Part shown: piece after piece, positions 17,689 through 26,577 of the stretch
Numbering within the stretch: the stretch's first letter is position 1
Layout: the number at the start of each line of letters is the position of its first letter
Source: RHLJ01 sp963974345
GTDB lineage: Bacteria > Bacteroidota > Rhodothermia > Balneolales > Balneolaceae
Direction of reading: 5' to 3'
NCBI GenBank assembly: GCA_963974345.1
Contig: CAXBBW010000003.1
Span: 1-64,000 of the forward strand
DNA: 64,000 bases
Notes under the pieces: generated by a model
Databases searched by the model: none
What the model saw: the letters and a program-made list of their open reading frames with translations, nothing else
Told to the model about the DNA's origin: nothing
Program-made: the position numbers and the translations under genes

Positions 17689-18869
17689 AAAAAGTATTAC
17701 TTGCCTTTAGTGGCGGACTCGATACCAGTTATTGTGCCATACATCTTGCGAAAGACAAAGGCTATGAAGTATGGACCGCAGCTGTTAATACCGGCGGTTT
17801 TGATGAAGCTGAACAAAAAGCACTTGCTAAAAAAGCTGCCGATCTTGGTATAAAAAATCATATATGCATTGATGTAGAAGAAGAATTCTACCAAAAAGGG
17901 ATTAAATTTTTGATTGCTGGAAATGTGTTGAAAAACCATACTTATCCGCTTTCAGTAAGTGCGGAACGGGTATTTCAGGCTATTGCAATTGCTGAGTATG
18001 CGAAGGAAATAGGAGTAGACGCTATCGCTCATGGTAGTACTGGTGCTGGAAACGATCAGGTTCGTTTTGATCTAGTGTTTAATGTGCTTGCTCCTGAACT
18101 CGAAATCATTACTCCCATCCGAGATCAAAAATTAAGCCGTGAAGAAGAGGTTGAATATTTAAAAAGTCATGGAATTGATAAGGAATGGGCGAAAGCAAAG
18201 TATTCTATTAATCAGGGATTATGGGGAACTTCAGTTGGAGGAGCTGAGACGTTGACTTCAAACAAATATCTTCCCGAAGAAGCTTGGCCAACTCCTATCA
18301 CTAATCGTGATTCGTTAACGGTGGAAATCAAATTTGAAGGTGGAGAGCCTGTAGGAATTAATAGCAAAAAAATGGATCCAGTTTCATTGATTAAAGAATT
18401 AACAAAAATTGTTCAGCCATTTGGTATAGGAAGGGATATTCATGTTGGAGACACTATTATTGGGATTAAAGGTCGAGTAGGATTTGAAGCAGCGGCGCCT
18501 TTACTCATTATAAAAGCCCACCAATTATTGGAAAAGCATGTATTAGGAAAATGGCAGCTTTATTGGAAAGATCAACTTGGAGAATGGTATGGAATGTTGA
18601 TGCATGAAGGTCAATTTCTCGATCCTGTTATGAGAGATATCGAAGCCTTTTTATCAAATACTCAACAGAATGTAACAGGCAAGGTATTTGTAAAACTGGA
18701 AGCTAAACGATTTGAGCTTCAAGGAATTGATTCTAAGTATGATTTAATGGCTTCGAAACACGGTCAATATGGCGAAATGAATCAAGGTTGGAGCGGCGAA
18801 GATGTAAAAGGGTTTACAAAAATTCTAAGTAACGCGACACTCATTCAACAAGGAGTGAAAGATGATTAA
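17685..18869 (+). CDS. argG: Argininosuccinate synthase
   Basis: A 394-residue cytoplasmic ligase joining citrulline and aspartate with ATP to give argininosuccinate. Seen: the N-type ATP pyrophosphatase loop AFSGGLDTSYC (8-18), the AHGSTGAGNDQVRF block of the citrulline/aspartate site, and the WGTSVGGAETL segment. The length matches the family (about 400). The start overlaps the GNAT gene by 4 bases and the stop overlaps argC by 8, so the order of translation is tightly coupled. Placing argG before the early pathway genes is common in Bacteroidota arginine operons. Confidence 0.95.
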   Translation: MKKVLLAFSGGLDTSYCAIHLAKDKGYEVWTAAVNTGGFDEAEQKALAKKAADLGIKNHICIDVEEEFYQKGIKFLIAGNVLKNHTYPLSVSAERVFQAIAIAEYAKEIGVDAIAHGSTGAGNDQVRFDLVFNVLAPELEIITPIRDQKLSREEEVEYLKSHGIDKEWAKAKYSINQGLWGTSVGGAETLTSNKYLPEEAWPTPITNRDSLTVEIKFEGGEPVGINSKKMDPVSLIKELTKIVQPFGIGRDIHVGDTIIGIKGRVGFEAAAPLLIIKAHQLLEKHVLGKWQLYWKDQLGEWYGMLMHEGQFLDPVMRDIEAFLSNTQQNVTGKVFVKLEAKRFELQGIDSKYDLMASKHGQYGEMNQGWSGEDVKGFTKILSNATLIQQGVKDD

Positions 18870-19827
18870 CATAGGAATTGTTGGGGGTGCTGGATACACT
18901 GCTGGAGAATTAGTTAGAATTTTATTGCATCACCCTGAAGCTAAAATTGTTTCTGTGATGAGTGGAAGTCATGCCGGCGAAGTGGTTTCAAAAGCACATC
19001 CCGATCTTGAAGGAGAAACAGAGTTAGTATTTACTGATAAGCTAGCTCAGAATTTAGATGTTGCTTTTCTTTGCACAGGACATGGGAAATCAAAACAGGT
19101 TTTGGAAGAAGTTCAAATTTCATCAACCACAAAGATTATAGATTTAAGCGCAGATTTCAGAATTGCTGAAGCTTCAAATGATTTTATATATGGGCTTCCA
19201 GAATTGAATCGCGAAGTGATTAAATCATCCCAGAAAGTAGCAAATCCAGGTTGCTTTGCTACATGTATTCAGCTCTCATTATTGCCCTTAGCATCGGGTG
19301 GATTATTAAAGGAAGATGTACATGTTTCAGCGATAACAGGAAGTACTGGCGCAGGACAAAATCCATCTTCAACTACGCATTTTAGTTGGAGAAATAATAA
19401 TGCTTCGGTGTACAAAGCATTTACTCATCAGCATTTAAACGAGATTAAGCAAAGTTTAAAACAACTTCAGCCAGACTTTGGTAAAGCGGTTAATTTTATT
19501 CCAATGAGAGGAGCATTCACTAGAGGAATTCTGTCAGCTTGTTATTTAAGGTCAGAAGCTACTGAATCTAAAGTAAAAGAATTGTACCAAGATTTTTATT
19601 CAATACATCCATTCGTTCATATTTCAGAAACAGAACCAGATGTTAAAAGGGTTGTGAATACCAACAAAGCATTACTTCATATCAAAAAAGAAGGCGATCA
19701 AATCCTGATAATTGGTGTGATTGATAACTTAATAAAAGGAGCCTCGGGTCAGGCTGTACAAAACGTGAATTTAATGTTCGGCTTAGAAGAAACAACCGGA
19801 CTTCAATTAAAACCATCGGCATTTTGA
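18862..19827 (+). CDS. argC: N-acyl-gamma-glutamyl-phosphate reductase
   Basis: A 321-residue NADPH-dependent reductase that turns N-acyl-glutamyl phosphate into the semialdehyde. It has the Rossmann motif GGAGYTAGEL (8-17) and catalytic Cys131 in the ANPGCFAT signature. The HFSWRNNN segment and the C-terminal dimer region are also recognisable. It belongs to the short type (about 320) rather than the longer enterobacterial form. It overlaps argG by 8 bases and sits 1 base before proC. Confidence 0.95.
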   Translation: MINIGIVGGAGYTAGELVRILLHHPEAKIVSVMSGSHAGEVVSKAHPDLEGETELVFTDKLAQNLDVAFLCTGHGKSKQVLEEVQISSTTKIIDLSADFRIAEASNDFIYGLPELNREVIKSSQKVANPGCFATCIQLSLLPLASGGLLKEDVHVSAITGSTGAGQNPSSTTHFSWRNNNASVYKAFTHQHLNEIKQSLKQLQPDFGKAVNFIPMRGAFTRGILSACYLRSEATESKVKELYQDFYSIHPFVHISETEPDVKRVVNTNKALLHIKKEGDQILIIGVIDNLIKGASGQAVQNVNLMFGLEETTGLQLKPSAF

Positions 19828-19828
19828 T

Positions 19829-20632
19829 ATGAGTACAAAAGAACACATTGCCATTTTAGGAACTGGAAATTTAGGCGAAGCAATTGCAAAAGGCTTTGCC
19901 AGTGAATTTGGTGAATCTAATATCACCCTTACAAGAAGACACCTTTCTCGACTTAATCATTTAAAGGAAAAAGGATTCGGTACTACATCCGATAATAAAG
20001 AAGCAGTTCGTCATGCGAAGTACATTTTTCTTTGTGTACAGCCAAAACAGTTAGAAGGATTGTTATCCGAAATCGAATCTGAGTTAGATGCGAATAACCA
20101 TGTGTTAGTATCTACCATTACTGGGGTTTCTATGGAAGTAATTCAAGGATATGTAAAAGAAGAGTTTCCAATTATACGAGCAATGCCAAACACAGCGGCA
20201 GCTATTTTGGAATCTATGACTTGTATTTGTGGAAATAAATTAGCAGAAACTCATCTGACTAGAATTGAGGAGATGTTTAAATCACTTGGAGAAACGCTGA
20301 TTATTGAAGAGCGTTTAATGAAAGCTGCAACCGTACTCGCAGCAAGTGGAATTGCTTTTTTCCTTCGATATATACGCGCTGCAACTCAGGGTGGAATCGA
20401 GCTTGGTTTTGAGGCTGAAGAAGCTCAAAAAATTGCAATGCAAACGGCTCGGGGAGCAGCATCACTTTTAGTAGAAGGAAATGCCCATCCAGAACGTGAA
20501 ATTGACAAAGTAACTACTCCGATGGGTTGTACTATTGCAGGATTAAATGAAATGGAACATCAGGGATTAAGTTCTGCACTTATCAAAGGAATTGTTGCGT
20601 CTTTCGAAAAAATAAACCGAATTTCGGAATGA
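19829..20632 (+). CDS. proC: Pyrroline-5-carboxylate reductase
   Basis: A 267-residue reductase for the last step of proline synthesis (P5C to proline with NAD(P)H). Seen: the N-terminal Rossmann loop ILGTGNLGEAIAKGF, the IIRAMPNTAA block, and the C-terminal dimerisation signature near VTTPMGCTIAGLNEME. It is embedded in the arginine operon between argC and argD, with 1 base before it and a 4-base overlap after it. Placement here links proline and arginine supply; P5C can also come from ornithine breakdown. Confidence 0.93.
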   Translation: MSTKEHIAILGTGNLGEAIAKGFASEFGESNITLTRRHLSRLNHLKEKGFGTTSDNKEAVRHAKYIFLCVQPKQLEGLLSEIESELDANNHVLVSTITGVSMEVIQGYVKEEFPIIRAMPNTAAAILESMTCICGNKLAETHLTRIEEMFKSLGETLIIEERLMKAATVLAASGIAFFLRYIRAATQGGIELGFEAEEAQKIAMQTARGAASLLVEGNAHPEREIDKVTTPMGCTIAGLNEMEHQGLSSALIKGIVASFEKINRISE

Positions 20633-21756
20633 GACTATTTGAAGTATATCCTCTTTTTGATGTTGAACCTGTAGAAGCTGACGGCTGTTTAGTATACGAT
20701 CGGCAACAGATCTCTTATCTTGATTTTTATGGAGGTCACGCAGTAATATCTATCGGTCATGGTCATCCTCATTATGTTAAACGAGTAACAGAACAGTTAG
20801 GGAAACTTGGTTTTTATTCTAACTCAGTTCCCATCGCTATACAAAAAGATTTAGCGCGTGCGTTAGGTGAAGCGTGTGGTTATTATAAATGGAATTTATT
20901 TTTGTGCAACTCTGGAGCCGAAGCTATTGAAAACGCTCTGAAAGTGGCTTCAGTGTATAATCAAAGAAGGAAGATTATTGCTTTTAATGGAGCCTTCCAC
21001 GGTCGAACTTCACTAGCGGTAGCAGCAACGGATAACCCAAATATTCTTTTTCCGGTAAATAAGGGAGCAGAAGTTGCGCGATTTGCTTTCGAAGATTTTG
21101 AGGGTGTAGAAGCTGAATTGAAAAAAAGGGATATAAGTTCTGTGATTATAGAAGGCATTCAAGGAGTAGGTGGAATTGTAGAGCCGAGTGCAGATTTTTT
21201 GAAACACCTTCGAATTTTATGTGATGAAACGGATACTGTTTTAATTATTGATGAAGTTCAATCTGGTTTTGGAAGAACCGGCAGGTTTTTTGCACACCAG
21301 CATTCGTTTGTTCAGCCTGATATTATTACGATGGCGAAAGGAATGGGAAATGGATTTCCTGTTGGGGGCATTATCACACACCCAAAATTTGAAGCTAAAC
21401 ACGGAATGTTAGGCACAACTTTTGGTGGAAATCACTTAGCCTGCGCAGCTACTTTAGCGGTTCTAGAAGTTTTAGAAAATGAAAAACTGATAAAAAATGC
21501 TGCCAAGGTTGGAAAATATCTTGTAGAACAACTCACTCAGATTTCAAAAGTAAAAGAAGTTAGAGGCAAAGGCTTGATGATTGGGATAGAATTTGATTTC
21601 CCCGTAGCTCAAGTCAGAAAAAAATTACTTTATGAGCACCATATTTTCACGGGGTCTTCTTCCAATAAAAACACAATTCGATTATTGCCTCCACTTATCA
21701 TTACTAAAGCTGAAGTTGATCAATTTATAAAAGCATTGAAAGAGGTGTTGAAATGA
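20629..21756 (+). CDS. argD: N-acylornithine aminotransferase
   Basis: A 375-residue class III PLP aminotransferase. Asp208 (IIDEVQSGFGRTG) contacts the pyridine nitrogen and Lys237 (TMAKGMGNG) is the Schiff-base lysine. It transfers the amino group from glutamate to N-acyl-glutamate semialdehyde, giving N-acylornithine. The position between proC and argF', with 4-base overlaps on both sides, supports ArgD over catabolic ornithine aminotransferase. The length is on the short side but no core motif is missing. Confidence 0.92.
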   Translation: MRLFEVYPLFDVEPVEADGCLVYDRQQISYLDFYGGHAVISIGHGHPHYVKRVTEQLGKLGFYSNSVPIAIQKDLARALGEACGYYKWNLFLCNSGAEAIENALKVASVYNQRRKIIAFNGAFHGRTSLAVAATDNPNILFPVNKGAEVARFAFEDFEGVEAELKKRDISSVIIEGIQGVGGIVEPSADFLKHLRILCDETDTVLIIDEVQSGFGRTGRFFAHQHSFVQPDIITMAKGMGNGFPVGGIITHPKFEAKHGMLGTTFGGNHLACAATLAVLEVLENEKLIKNAAKVGKYLVEQLTQISKVKEVRGKGLMIGIEFDFPVAQVRKKLLYEHHIFTGSSSNKNTIRLLPPLIITKAEVDQFIKALKEVLK

Positions 21757-22703
21757 AACAGTTTTTAACTAGCCAAGATGTTTCGAGCCTCCCTGACTTA
21801 TTGGAAGAAGCCAAAGAAGTGAAGGCGAATCCTTATGCATGGAAATCACTTGGCAAGAATAAGTCGGTATGTTTGTTGTTTCTAAATCCAAGTTTACGAA
21901 CCAGATTAAGTTCACAAAGAGCGGCTCAAAATCTTGGGTTGGATGCTGTTGTACTTGATGTGAATTCAGGAAGTTGGAAGCTCGAATTTGCTGATGGAGT
22001 GGTTATGAATGGAGATTCTGCCGAGCATATAAAAGAAGCAGCGGCAGTAATTGGCGCTTATTTTGATATTATAGCAATACGTGCTTTTGCAGAGCTGAAA
22101 AATCAAGCTGAAGACAATTCAGAAAAAGTGCTTTCTGCATTTGTAAAGTACTGTGGAGTTCCTGTAATAAATATGGAATCCTCGACAGGACATCCACTTC
22201 AAGCTTTTGCAGATTTAATTACCATTGAGCAATACAAAAAAGTAGCTAAGCCAAAAGTTGTTTTAACATGGGCTCCACATCCTCGAGCACTTCCTCAAGC
22301 GGTAGCAAATTCATTTTCAGAATGGATGCAATTTGCGAATGTTGATTTGGTAGTTACTCATCCCGAAGGCTATGAATTGGCTTCAAAATTTAAGGGAGAT
22401 GTGATAACGGAGTATAATCAGGAAAAAGCTTTTGAAGGTGCTGATTTCATTTATGCAAAAAATTGGAGTAGTTATACTGATTATGGAAAAATTCTTTCTA
22501 CCGATTCAAGTTGGATGGTAACTGCTAAAAAAATGAAATTAACCAATGATGCTAAATTCATGCATTGTCTCCCAGTTCGTAGAAATCAAATTGTGGAAGA
22601 TGCGGTGATGGAAAGCAAAGCTAGTTTAGTAATTGAAGAGGCTGCGAATAGAATAGTATCTATGCAGACGGTACTTAAAAGAATGTTGGAGGATTTGGTA
22701 TGA
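21753..22703 (+). CDS. argF': N-acylornithine carbamoyltransferase, probably the succinyl type
   Basis: A 316-residue transcarbamylase. The carbamoyl-phosphate loop reads SLRTRLSS (47-54), where ordinary ornithine enzymes have STRTR. The later HCLPVRRN block has the CLP motif. The layout follows the Xanthomonas/Bacteroides branch that acts on N-acylated ornithine to give N-acylcitrulline. In that branch one residue separates substrates: Glu92 in the Xanthomonas acetyl enzyme, Pro90 in the Bacteroides succinyl enzyme. Here the aligned residue is Ala90 (GDSAEH), which favours succinylornithine. The surrounding arg genes would then use succinylated intermediates. Confidence 0.9.
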   Translation: MKQFLTSQDVSSLPDLLEEAKEVKANPYAWKSLGKNKSVCLLFLNPSLRTRLSSQRAAQNLGLDAVVLDVNSGSWKLEFADGVVMNGDSAEHIKEAAAVIGAYFDIIAIRAFAELKNQAEDNSEKVLSAFVKYCGVPVINMESSTGHPLQAFADLITIEQYKKVAKPKVVLTWAPHPRALPQAVANSFSEWMQFANVDLVVTHPEGYELASKFKGDVITEYNQEKAFEGADFIYAKNWSSYTDYGKILSTDSSWMVTAKKMKLTNDAKFMHCLPVRRNQIVEDAVMESKASLVIEEAANRIVSMQTVLKRMLEDLV

Positions 22704-23464
22704 TAGACACTATCAAAGTTATAAAAGTTGGAGGTAGTATTGCCGAAGATGAAGATCAGCTGGATGATTTTCTAAAAGATCTTAGTGAGCTATCGGGTTA
22801 TAAAGTGTTAGTTCATGGCGGAGGAGTAATGGCAACTAAATTATCAGAACGTCTCGGCCTAAAGTCAAAAATAATTGATGGAAGAAGAGTTACTGACAAA
22901 GGAACACTCGATATTGCTACCATGGTATATGGTGGATTAATCAACAAAAAAATTGTAGCAAAACTACAGGCGTTAAACGTAAATGCAGTAGGATTGACCG
23001 GTGCTGATTTGAATATTATTCACTCGGTAAAAAGAAATCCTGTTCCTGTTGATTATGGCTGGGTAGGTGATATCGATTCTATTAAAGTGAACTGGATTAA
23101 AGCTTTTTTGGAAAAGAATGTGTTACCAGTTTTTGCACCATTAACTCACGATGGAAAGGGCAATCTATTAAATACCAATGCAGACTCTGTAGCTTCTAAG
23201 CTTGCAATAAAATTATCAGCTAAGGCAAAAGTAGAACTTATTTTATGCTTCGATCAACCCGGAGTATTGAATAATGGGAAGGTGATTCCTTCAATAAAAG
23301 CAGAACTATTTGAAAAGTTGAAAAAAGAAAAGGTGATAAGCGGGGGAATGATTCCAAAGCTACAAATGGGATTAATTGCTATTGAAAAAGGAGTACAAAG
23401 TGTAATTCTGAAAAGTGCAGGATCTCTGAATGATGAGAAAACAGGGACTCGATTAATAGCATGA
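22700..23464 (+). CDS. argB: N-acylglutamate kinase
   Basis: A 254-residue amino-acid kinase-fold enzyme that phosphorylates the gamma-carboxylate of N-acylglutamate with ATP. Seen: N-terminal IKVIKVGGSIAEDE (Lys8 and the glycine loop), the HGGG loop near residues 39-42, and SGGMIPKLQ near the C-terminal third. The length is typical of the short, arginine-insensitive bacterial form without the N-terminal helix. It overlaps argF' and argE by 4 bases each. Confidence 0.92.
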   Translation: MIDTIKVIKVGGSIAEDEDQLDDFLKDLSELSGYKVLVHGGGVMATKLSERLGLKSKIIDGRRVTDKGTLDIATMVYGGLINKKIVAKLQALNVNAVGLTGADLNIIHSVKRNPVPVDYGWVGDIDSIKVNWIKAFLEKNVLPVFAPLTHDGKGNLLNTNADSVASKLAIKLSAKAKVELILCFDQPGVLNNGKVIPSIKAELFEKLKKEKVISGGMIPKLQMGLIAIEKGVQSVILKSAGSLNDEKTGTRLIA

Positions 23465-24525
23465 GATCCTCAAAAGAAACATCAAATGAAGCGATTAATC
23501 TTCTTAAAAAGCTGATTTCAATTCAATCCTATAGTGGAGAGGAAGAACAAACTGCTATATTGATTTTTGATTACTTAACTGAACATGGATTTAGTACTCT
23601 TCGAAAGCAAAACAACGTTTGGGCTCGGGCTGGTCAAGTTGATCCTAAAAAACCAACTGTATTATTGAATTCCCATCATGATACAGTAAAAACGAGTTCA
23701 AAATGGTCGTTCAACCCCTTTACTCCAACCGAAAAAGATGGGAAACTATTTGGTCTTGGAAGTAATGACGCTGGAGGTCCTTTGGTTAGTTTGTTACACG
23801 TTTTTATCGAGTTATCAAAATTAGAGCAATCCTATAATTTGGTATTCCTTGCTTCAGCAGAAGAGGAGACTTCAGGGAAACAAGGTGTTCCTATTGTATT
23901 GGAAGAACTTGGTAAGATCGATTTAGGAGTTGTTGGAGAGCCAACCTCAATGGATATGGCTATAGCCGAGCGTGGGTTGGTGGTTTTAGATTGTGTTGCT
24001 CATGGAGAAAGCGGGCATGCAGCAAGAAGTGAAGGAGAAAACGCAATCTATAAAGCCATGAATGATATCGAATGGTTTAGGAATTTTGATTTTGAGAAAA
24101 AGTCGGAAGTTCTCGGTAAAATAAATATGACGGTTACTCAAATCGAAGCTGGGAGTCAGCATAATGTAGTTCCTGACGAATGTAAATTTGTTGTAGACGT
24201 CCGCCCCAATGAACATTATTCGAATAAGAAAGTAGTTGAATTAATTCAGAAGCATGTAGACTGTGATGTAAATCCAAGATCGTTGAATTTAAATGCTTCA
24301 GGAATCTCTATTGATCATCCTATTGTACAAAAAGGAATTGAATTGAAGATTAGAACATATGGCTCTCAGACTATGTCTGACCAAGTACATATGCCATTTC
24401 CATGCATAAAAATGGGACCTGGAGATACTAGAAGATCACATACTGCAGATGAATTTATTTATTTGAAAGAGATTGAAGAAGGGATAGAAGTTTATATACA
24501 ATTACTAAATGGGTTGGAGTTATGA
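23461..24525 (+). CDS. argE: M20-family N-acylornithine/N-acylcitrulline deacylase
   Basis: A 354-residue zinc aminoacylase. Metal ligands are visible: HHD near residues 72-74 (first ligand and following Asp), GSNDAGG (bridging Asp), the EEE triplet in ASAEEETSG, and a later HTADE histidine. In this operon type, where carbamoylation happens on the acylated substrate, the enzyme removes the acyl group from N-acylcitrulline so that argG can use it. Whether it takes acetyl or succinyl groups follows from ArgF' and is inferred. Confidence 0.88.
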   Translation: MRSSKETSNEAINLLKKLISIQSYSGEEEQTAILIFDYLTEHGFSTLRKQNNVWARAGQVDPKKPTVLLNSHHDTVKTSSKWSFNPFTPTEKDGKLFGLGSNDAGGPLVSLLHVFIELSKLEQSYNLVFLASAEEETSGKQGVPIVLEELGKIDLGVVGEPTSMDMAIAERGLVVLDCVAHGESGHAARSEGENAIYKAMNDIEWFRNFDFEKKSEVLGKINMTVTQIEAGSQHNVVPDECKFVVDVRPNEHYSNKKVVELIQKHVDCDVNPRSLNLNASGISIDHPIVQKGIELKIRTYGSQTMSDQVHMPFPCIKMGPGDTRRSHTADEFIYLKEIEEGIEVYIQLLNGLEL

Positions 24526-24539
24526 TGAATTTAATAAAC

Positions 24540-24627
24540 CTGTCATGTCGAAGCTTAGCGAGACATCTAAAGAGTTTCTTTAAATTAACTAACTCTATAG
24601 ACTTTCCACATTCGTTCGGTATGACAG
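24540..24627. repeat. 88-bp palindromic (MITE-like) element between argE and argH
   Basis: Ends are inverted: CTGTCATGTCGAA at the left, TTCGGTATGACAG at the right (11 of 13 positions pair). The interior is AT-rich and non-coding. Related end sequences (GTCAT..., ...ATGAC) occur at 27356-27484, 46345-46372 and 48549-48590. It breaks the otherwise overlapping arginine operon. Confidence 0.7.
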
Positions 24628-24642
24628 AAAAAACGTAGAATT

Positions 24643-25944
24643 ATGGCAAAAAAACTTTGGGAAAAAGGGATTGAAACGGATGCTTTTATTGAAGCATTTA
24701 CGGTTGGTAAAGACAGGGAACTTGATCTTGAGTTGGCAAAGTATGACGTTCAAGGAACCATCGCGCATATTACGATGCTAGAATCGGTTGGACTTCTAGA
24801 AAAGAAAGAATTAGAAGTTCTTGTTAAAGAATTAAATCGAATTTTAGAAGATGTAATTGAGTCGGGCGAATTCTTAATCGAAGAAGGAGTTGAGGATGTG
24901 CATTCCCAAATCGAGCTAATGCTTACCAGAAAGTTAGGTGATGTAGGTAAAAAAGTGCATTCTGGCAGATCTCGAAATGATCAGGTTCTAGTGGATCTCA
25001 AATTATATTTAAGAGCACAAATAATTGAGCTAGCGGGGTTATCTCAAAAACTATTTAATACGCTTATCGAGCAGAGTGAGGTTAATAAAGAAGCGTTACT
25101 TCCTGGATACACTCATACTCAAGCTGCAATGCCTTCAAGTTTTGGGTTGTGGTTTGGTGCTTATGCAGAAAGCTTGGTAGACGATCTTATTTTGATGCAA
25201 GCAGCTCATACTATCGTAAACCAAAATCCCTTAGGATCTGCCGCTGGATATGGTTCTTCTTTTCCATTAAATCGAGCACTGACAACAGAACTTCTAGGCT
25301 TCTCGAATACAAATACCAATGTGGTTTACGCGCAGATGGGAAGAGGAAAAGCTGAACAAACAGTAGCTTTTGCGATGGCAGGATTAGCTGGTACACTTAA
25401 CAAGCTCGCTTCAGATGTTTGTCTGTATAACAGTCAGAACTTTGCTTTTATAAAACTCCCTGATGAACTAACGACTGGTTCGAGCATTATGCCGCATAAA
25501 AAGAATCCAGATGTATTTGAATTAATCAGGGCTAAAACTAATATGTTAAAAGCTCTCCCAACTACTATTTCTTCAGTGACTTCTAATTTGACCTCTGGTT
25601 ATCACAGAGACTTTCAGGTTCTGAAAGAAGTCTTATTTCCAGCTATTAAAGAACTAAAAGATTGTCTATTTATTACTGACTATTCAGTAAGTAAAATAAG
25701 AGTCATGGAAGATATTCTTGATGACCCAAAATATAAGCTCATTTTCTCGGTAGAAGCAGTAAACGAGTTGGTTTTAAAAGGAATTCCATTTAGAGAGGCT
25801 TACCAACAAGTAGGTAAGCAAATTCAGGAGGGTACATTTGAACCGCCAACAGAATTAAAACACACTCATGAAGGTAGTTTAGGTAATTTGAGTAATGAGA
25901 AAATAAAAGCTAGGATGAAAGAAGTATGGAGAGGTTTTAAGTAG
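24643..25944 (+). CDS. argH: Argininosuccinate lyase
   Basis: A 433-residue member of the fumarase/aspartase superfamily that splits argininosuccinate into arginine and fumarate. Seen: SGRSRNDQV (substrate loop), PGYTHTQAAMPSSFG (catalytic His block) and the signature GSSIMPHKKNPD with the flexible catalytic Ser loop. The length is slightly below the usual 460. It is the last gene of the operon and the only one separated from its neighbour by a gap (117 bases), which holds a palindromic element. Confidence 0.93.
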   Translation: MAKKLWEKGIETDAFIEAFTVGKDRELDLELAKYDVQGTIAHITMLESVGLLEKKELEVLVKELNRILEDVIESGEFLIEEGVEDVHSQIELMLTRKLGDVGKKVHSGRSRNDQVLVDLKLYLRAQIIELAGLSQKLFNTLIEQSEVNKEALLPGYTHTQAAMPSSFGLWFGAYAESLVDDLILMQAAHTIVNQNPLGSAAGYGSSFPLNRALTTELLGFSNTNTNVVYAQMGRGKAEQTVAFAMAGLAGTLNKLASDVCLYNSQNFAFIKLPDELTTGSSIMPHKKNPDVFELIRAKTNMLKALPTTISSVTSNLTSGYHRDFQVLKEVLFPAIKELKDCLFITDYSVSKIRVMEDILDDPKYKLIFSVEAVNELVLKGIPFREAYQQVGKQIQEGTFEPPTELKHTHEGSLGNLSNEKIKARMKEVWRGFK

Positions 25945-26040
25945 TAAAGAGATTAAAGAAATTTCAATTTCCATTTCTATTTAAACCAACAATTCCACAA
26001 ATTGAAGAAATAGTTGGTCGCTAATTTAAAATAATACACC

Positions 26041-26538
26041 ATGAAAAAATTATCTTATGCACTTGTAGTTTTCGCTATTACTGCAATCACGATCACCTCT
26101 GTAGCAATGACAGAGAAACCAGAAGAAAGAGCCAGCTATGAATATCTAGAACAAAATTTAAACAATGCCAAAACCTATACTCTCGAAGTATTGGAAGGCA
26201 TGCCAGCTGAAGATTATGCTTTTAAACCTGTAGATGATGTTCGGTCTTTTGGAGAGCAAGCATTCCATATTGCTTACAGTCTAGAATGGTTTAATGCACA
26301 ACTAAAAGGAGAACCAGTTGCATGGGAACCTGGAGATGAAGGCCGTATGAGCAAAGAAGAGCTAGTTGCGTATACAACCGAACAGTTTGATATTTTCATA
26401 GAAACAATTCATGCGGCAGAAGAAAGTGGTCCTTTTACCTCAGGAATATTAGGTGCTTTAAGGCATAACTCTCATCATCGTGGGCAAATGGTAGCGTATT
26501 ATCGCGCCAACGGAATGGCGCCTCCAGCGTATAAATAG
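26041..26538 (+). CDS. Exported DinB-like protein
   Basis: A 165-residue protein with a signal-peptide-like N-terminus (1-23, with TSVAMT near the end) and a DinB four-helix fold. The metal-type histidines are present: FHIAY near residue 78, and HNSHHRGQM near 142-150. DinB relatives are metal-dependent enzymes or thiol transferases; the secreted Bacteroidota versions have no established substrate. It stands alone after argH and ends in a strong terminator shared with the converging BtuF-like gene. Confidence 0.78.
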   Translation: MKKLSYALVVFAITAITITSVAMTEKPEERASYEYLEQNLNNAKTYTLEVLEGMPAEDYAFKPVDDVRSFGEQAFHIAYSLEWFNAQLKGEPVAWEPGDEGRMSKEELVAYTTEQFDIFIETIHAAEESGPFTSGILGALRHNSHHRGQMVAYYRANGMAPPAYK

Positions 26539-26550
26539 ATAAATATTCGA

Positions 26551-26577
26551 AAAAGCTGATTTTATTCAGCTTTTTTT
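26551..26577. terminator. Bidirectional terminator
   Basis: AAAAGCTGA and TCAGCTTTT form a 9-bp stem with a short loop, followed by T-rich sequence on both strands. It lies between the DinB-like gene and the converging BtuF-like gene and overlaps the latter's stop codon. Confidence 0.8.

Noticed and set aside
25945..26040. Terminator after argH
   Set aside because: ACCAAC/GTTGGT arms exist, but they are far apart with weak pairing inside and no T-run, so I did not list it.
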